Shown here in pieces: positions 61,833 to 64,000 of a stretch of DNA of 64,000 nt (position 1 is the first letter of the stretch; the number at the start of each line of letters is the position of its first letter). Source of the stretch: Pedobacter sp. Leaf194 (GTDB lineage Bacteria; Bacteroidota; Bacteroidia; Sphingobacteriales; Sphingobacteriaceae); NCBI RefSeq assembly GCF_001423945.1, contig NZ_LMPU01000001.1:332373-396372 (forward strand). The letters are read 5' to 3'. The notes beneath the pieces are model-generated. The model was not told where the DNA came from. It made no database searches and was given only the letters and a program-made list of their open reading frames with translations. The translations under genes and the position numbers were made by a program.

Positions 61833-63206
61833 ATGAATATTATAATAACCATTAGTATAACAGCTTTTATTGTACTTTATGCAGGTTTGTTTAAAGCAAA
61901 GAAAGCATTATTGCCGCTTACTGTTGTTGGCTTACTTACCGCTCTAGGCTTTACGGCCACAGCATGGAATGGTAATGCCATTCATTTCGGTATGATGCAA
62001 ACTGACAATTTTGCGCTGGCATTTTCGGCTGTTTGTATTGTCGGAACGCTTTTGATCTTCCTGTTAACTCAAAACTATTTCCACGCAAAAAGCGATAACA
62101 TTGCAGAATACTATACATTAATTCTTTTCGCCCTGGCGGGAATGATTATGATGGTATCTTACAAAAACATGGCGATGTTGTTTGTTGGGCTGGAAATTAT
62201 GTCGGTAAGCTTGTATATTCTTGCAGGTATCCGTAAAAAGGATTTCGCTTCAAACGAGGCATCCTTAAAGTATTTTTTGATGGGCGCTTTTTCAACAGGT
62301 TTCCTTTTGTTCGGAATTACTCTAATTTATGGCGCTACAGGTTCTTTTGACTTGGCAAAAATCCAGGCTTACTTAATAGATAACAGTAAATCGATCTCAC
62401 CAATTTTTTACCCGGGTGTAATCCTGATGATGATTGGTTTGTGCTTTAAGGTTGGTGCTGCGCCATTCCATTTCTGGACCCCGGATGTGTACGAAGGTGC
62501 TCCAACGTTAATCACGACGTTCATGAGTACTGTAGTAAAAACTGCGGGCTTTGCTGCATTTTTGAGGCTTTTCGCCGGGGCCTTCGAGCCACTTCACGAT
62601 TTTTGGGTTACGCCGCTGATTGTTATTGTTTGCCTAACCCTGTTTATTGGCAACGTCACCGCGTTGTTTCAAAAGAACTTCAAAAGGATGCTGGCTTATT
62701 CGAGTATTTCTCACGCCGGGTACCTGCTGTTCTCATTGGTTGTAATAGGCGCAAACTCTCAAAATAATGTATTAGTTTATGCAGCTGCTTACACTTTTGC
62801 TTCAATCATCGCGTTCGCGGTTTTAATTCTGGTTAAACAGAAAACCGGAAACGACAGCTTTGAAAGTTTCAACGGTTTAGGAAAGAAAAATCCTTTAGTC
62901 GCATTGTCGTTAACAATTGCAATGCTATCATTAGCTGGTATTCCGCTAACTGCTGGTTTTATCGGTAAATATTTAATGTTTCTGAACGTGATGGGTGAGT
63001 ACCATACCATCTTAGTCGCATTTGCAATTTTAAATGCGTTGGTAGGTTTTTACTATTATTTTAAGGTAATCGTGGCCGTTTGGTTTAAAGATGGCGCCGA
63101 AACAGAACTTTCTGCACCTGCTCAATACAAAGTGGTTCTGGCTGTTTCCGTAGCAATTACATTGATTTTGGGTATCTATCCTGCAATCATTTTAAACCTT
63201 ATCTAG
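61833..63206 (+). CDS. nuoN: NADH-quinone oxidoreductase subunit N
   Basis: The 457-residue antiporter-like subunit has LFVGLEIMSVSLYILAGIRK, EASLKYFLMGAFSTGFLLFG, KVGAAPFHFWTPDVYEGAPT, FKRMLAYSSISHAGYLLF and LAGIPLTAGFIGKYLMF. This is the last nuo gene, so the window holds all 14 subunits A to N in order. No terminator is visible before the DedA gene 47 nt later. Confidence 0.97.
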   Translation: MNIIITISITAFIVLYAGLFKAKKALLPLTVVGLLTALGFTATAWNGNAIHFGMMQTDNFALAFSAVCIVGTLLIFLLTQNYFHAKSDNIAEYYTLILFALAGMIMMVSYKNMAMLFVGLEIMSVSLYILAGIRKKDFASNEASLKYFLMGAFSTGFLLFGITLIYGATGSFDLAKIQAYLIDNSKSISPIFYPGVILMMIGLCFKVGAAPFHFWTPDVYEGAPTLITTFMSTVVKTAGFAAFLRLFAGAFEPLHDFWVTPLIVIVCLTLFIGNVTALFQKNFKRMLAYSSISHAGYLLFSLVVIGANSQNNVLVYAAAYTFASIIAFAVLILVKQKTGNDSFESFNGLGKKNPLVALSLTIAMLSLAGIPLTAGFIGKYLMFLNVMGEYHTILVAFAILNALVGFYYYFKVIVAVWFKDGAETELSAPAQYKVVLAVSVAITLILGIYPAIILNLI

Positions 63207-63253
63207 GTATGCACTTCTTAGATAATTATTTGTAGTTTTACGAATAATCGAAT

Positions 63254-63910
63254 ATGCAAGATTTTTGGAATAACCTGCATCACCTAATTGATCCCGAGAA
63301 ATTATTGAGGGAGGGCGGTTTCTATCTTGTCGTATTTGTAATCTATGCAGAAACGGGTCTGTTCTTTGGCTTTTTTCTTCCAGGCGACTATTTATTGTTT
63401 TTAGCGGGGATGTTCGTGGCAACAGGCAAACTTGATGTAAATATCGCAGTACTATTAGCGGGCCTTTGCGTTGCGGCAATTTCTGGAAACTTTACCGGCT
63501 ATTGGTTTGGCCGTAGAACCGGTCCTTTATTGTATACCAGAAAAGATAGTTTCTTCTTTAAAAAGAAATATTTAAAAGCCGCCGAAGAATATTACAATAA
63601 GCAAGGTGCGTTCGCCTTGATTATGGGCAGGTTTGTGCCGATAGTTAGAACTTTTGCACCAATTTTTGCGGGTGTAGTGAAATTAGATTTCAAACGATTT
63701 GCTTTTTACAATGTTGTAGGGGGAGTACTTTGGATTTGTTCGCTCACTTTATTAGGCTATTTTTTGGGCCGGCGGTTTGAAAAACAGATAAACGAGTACT
63801 TATTATATATTATTATTGGGTTTATACTTATCACAACTATCCCTTTATTGATTACCTTTGTAAAAAGCAAAGTAAAAAGCCCCGAAGAGGAAAAGACAGA
63901 TTTAAATTAA
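63254..63910 (+). CDS. DedA/VTT-family membrane protein
   Basis: The 218-residue inner-membrane protein has GLFFGFFLPGDYLLFLAGMFVA (segments FFGFFLPGDYLLFLAG), YWFGRRTGPLLY, and the conserved FALIMGRFVPIVRTFAPIFAGV with catalytic-type arginines. Helices are at about 20-60, 75-90, 140-165 and 180-205. Some members flip polyprenyl phosphate or phospholipids; the role here is inferred from family only. The pyrophosphatase gene begins 2 nt downstream. Confidence 0.93.
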   Translation: MQDFWNNLHHLIDPEKLLREGGFYLVVFVIYAETGLFFGFFLPGDYLLFLAGMFVATGKLDVNIAVLLAGLCVAAISGNFTGYWFGRRTGPLLYTRKDSFFFKKKYLKAAEEYYNKQGAFALIMGRFVPIVRTFAPIFAGVVKLDFKRFAFYNVVGGVLWICSLTLLGYFLGRRFEKQINEYLLYIIIGFILITTIPLLITFVKSKVKSPEEEKTDLN

Positions 63911-63912
63911 AA

Positions 63913-64000
63913 ATGGCAAAAGACGATCACCACGCATGGCATAGCGTATCTCCTGGTAAAAATGTACCAGAAATTGTAAACGCAATTATTGAAATTCCAA
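63913..64000 (+). CDS. ppa: Inorganic pyrophosphatase, 5' end only
   Basis: Twenty-nine codons are visible before the window ends. The start MAKDDHHAWHSVSPG, then KNVPEIVNAIIEIP, matches the N-terminus of class I (soluble) inorganic diphosphatases. It starts 2 nt after the DedA gene, so they are probably cotranscribed. Catalytic residues lie beyond the window. Confidence 0.85.
   Translation, partial: MAKDDHHAWHSVSPGKNVPEIVNAIIEIP

Overview
The window looks like a chromosome segment of a Bacteroidota, most likely family Sphingobacteriaceae (Pedobacter-like). The signs are SusC/SusD outer-membrane pairs, a type IX secretion (gliding-type) C-terminal domain, lipoproteins with Cys-Lys-Lys starts, GH97/GH29/GH2 glycosidases, an exbB-exbD-exbD-tonB locus, a short NuoG without the molybdopterin domain, and repeated matches to the Bacteroidetes promoter (TTTG, 17-19 nt, TAnnTTTG). 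The genus is an inference; there is no rRNA in the window.

Layout. 1-11550: the tail of anmK, then two SusC/SusD loci separated by a DeoR-type repressor gene, the second followed by a DUF4397 lipoprotein. 11585-17110: a large surface protein with a type IX sorting domain, a convergent MG2/TonB-plug protein and a beta-barrel protein. 17264-27070: a small unknown protein, an S41 protease, GH29 and GH2 glycosidases, a ferredoxin/ferredoxin-NADP reductase pair and a prolyl oligopeptidase. 27309-41467: mostly housekeeping genes (LpxH-like, RF1, tRNA-Asp, metK, lipid kinase, SUI1). Among them are a LOV-domain histidine kinase with its own receiver protein, a DUF1543/FAD-protein pair, a GH97 enzyme, and an exbD gene broken or split into two reading frames. 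41645-49366: pckA, then a Ton energy-transduction operon (exbB, exbD, exbD, tonB, small membrane protein, PstS-like lipoprotein, TPR protein). 49450-63206: a complete 14-gene complex I locus in the order nuoA to nuoN, followed by a DedA-family gene and the start of inorganic pyrophosphatase.

How the parts connect. The Ton operon supplies the kind of inner-membrane energy that SusC receptors need. The secreted glycosidases and SusD lipoproteins fit a saccharolytic outer-surface lifestyle. Complex I recharges the proton gradient that both ExbB/ExbD and ATP synthesis use.

The least ordinary signals are: a leader upstream of metK resembling a divergent SAM-I-clan riboswitch; a split exbD with an ATGA overlap; a frameshifted ORF6N gene carrying a perfect 31-nt palindrome and lodged between nuoF and nuoG; short interspersed repeats in other nuo gaps; a terminator-like hairpin directly after a promoter in the nuoA-nuoB gap; and the LOV kinase. 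I saw no CRISPR array, no intact transposon and no obvious defence system. All family calls are by eye from sequence motifs; no database search was run.
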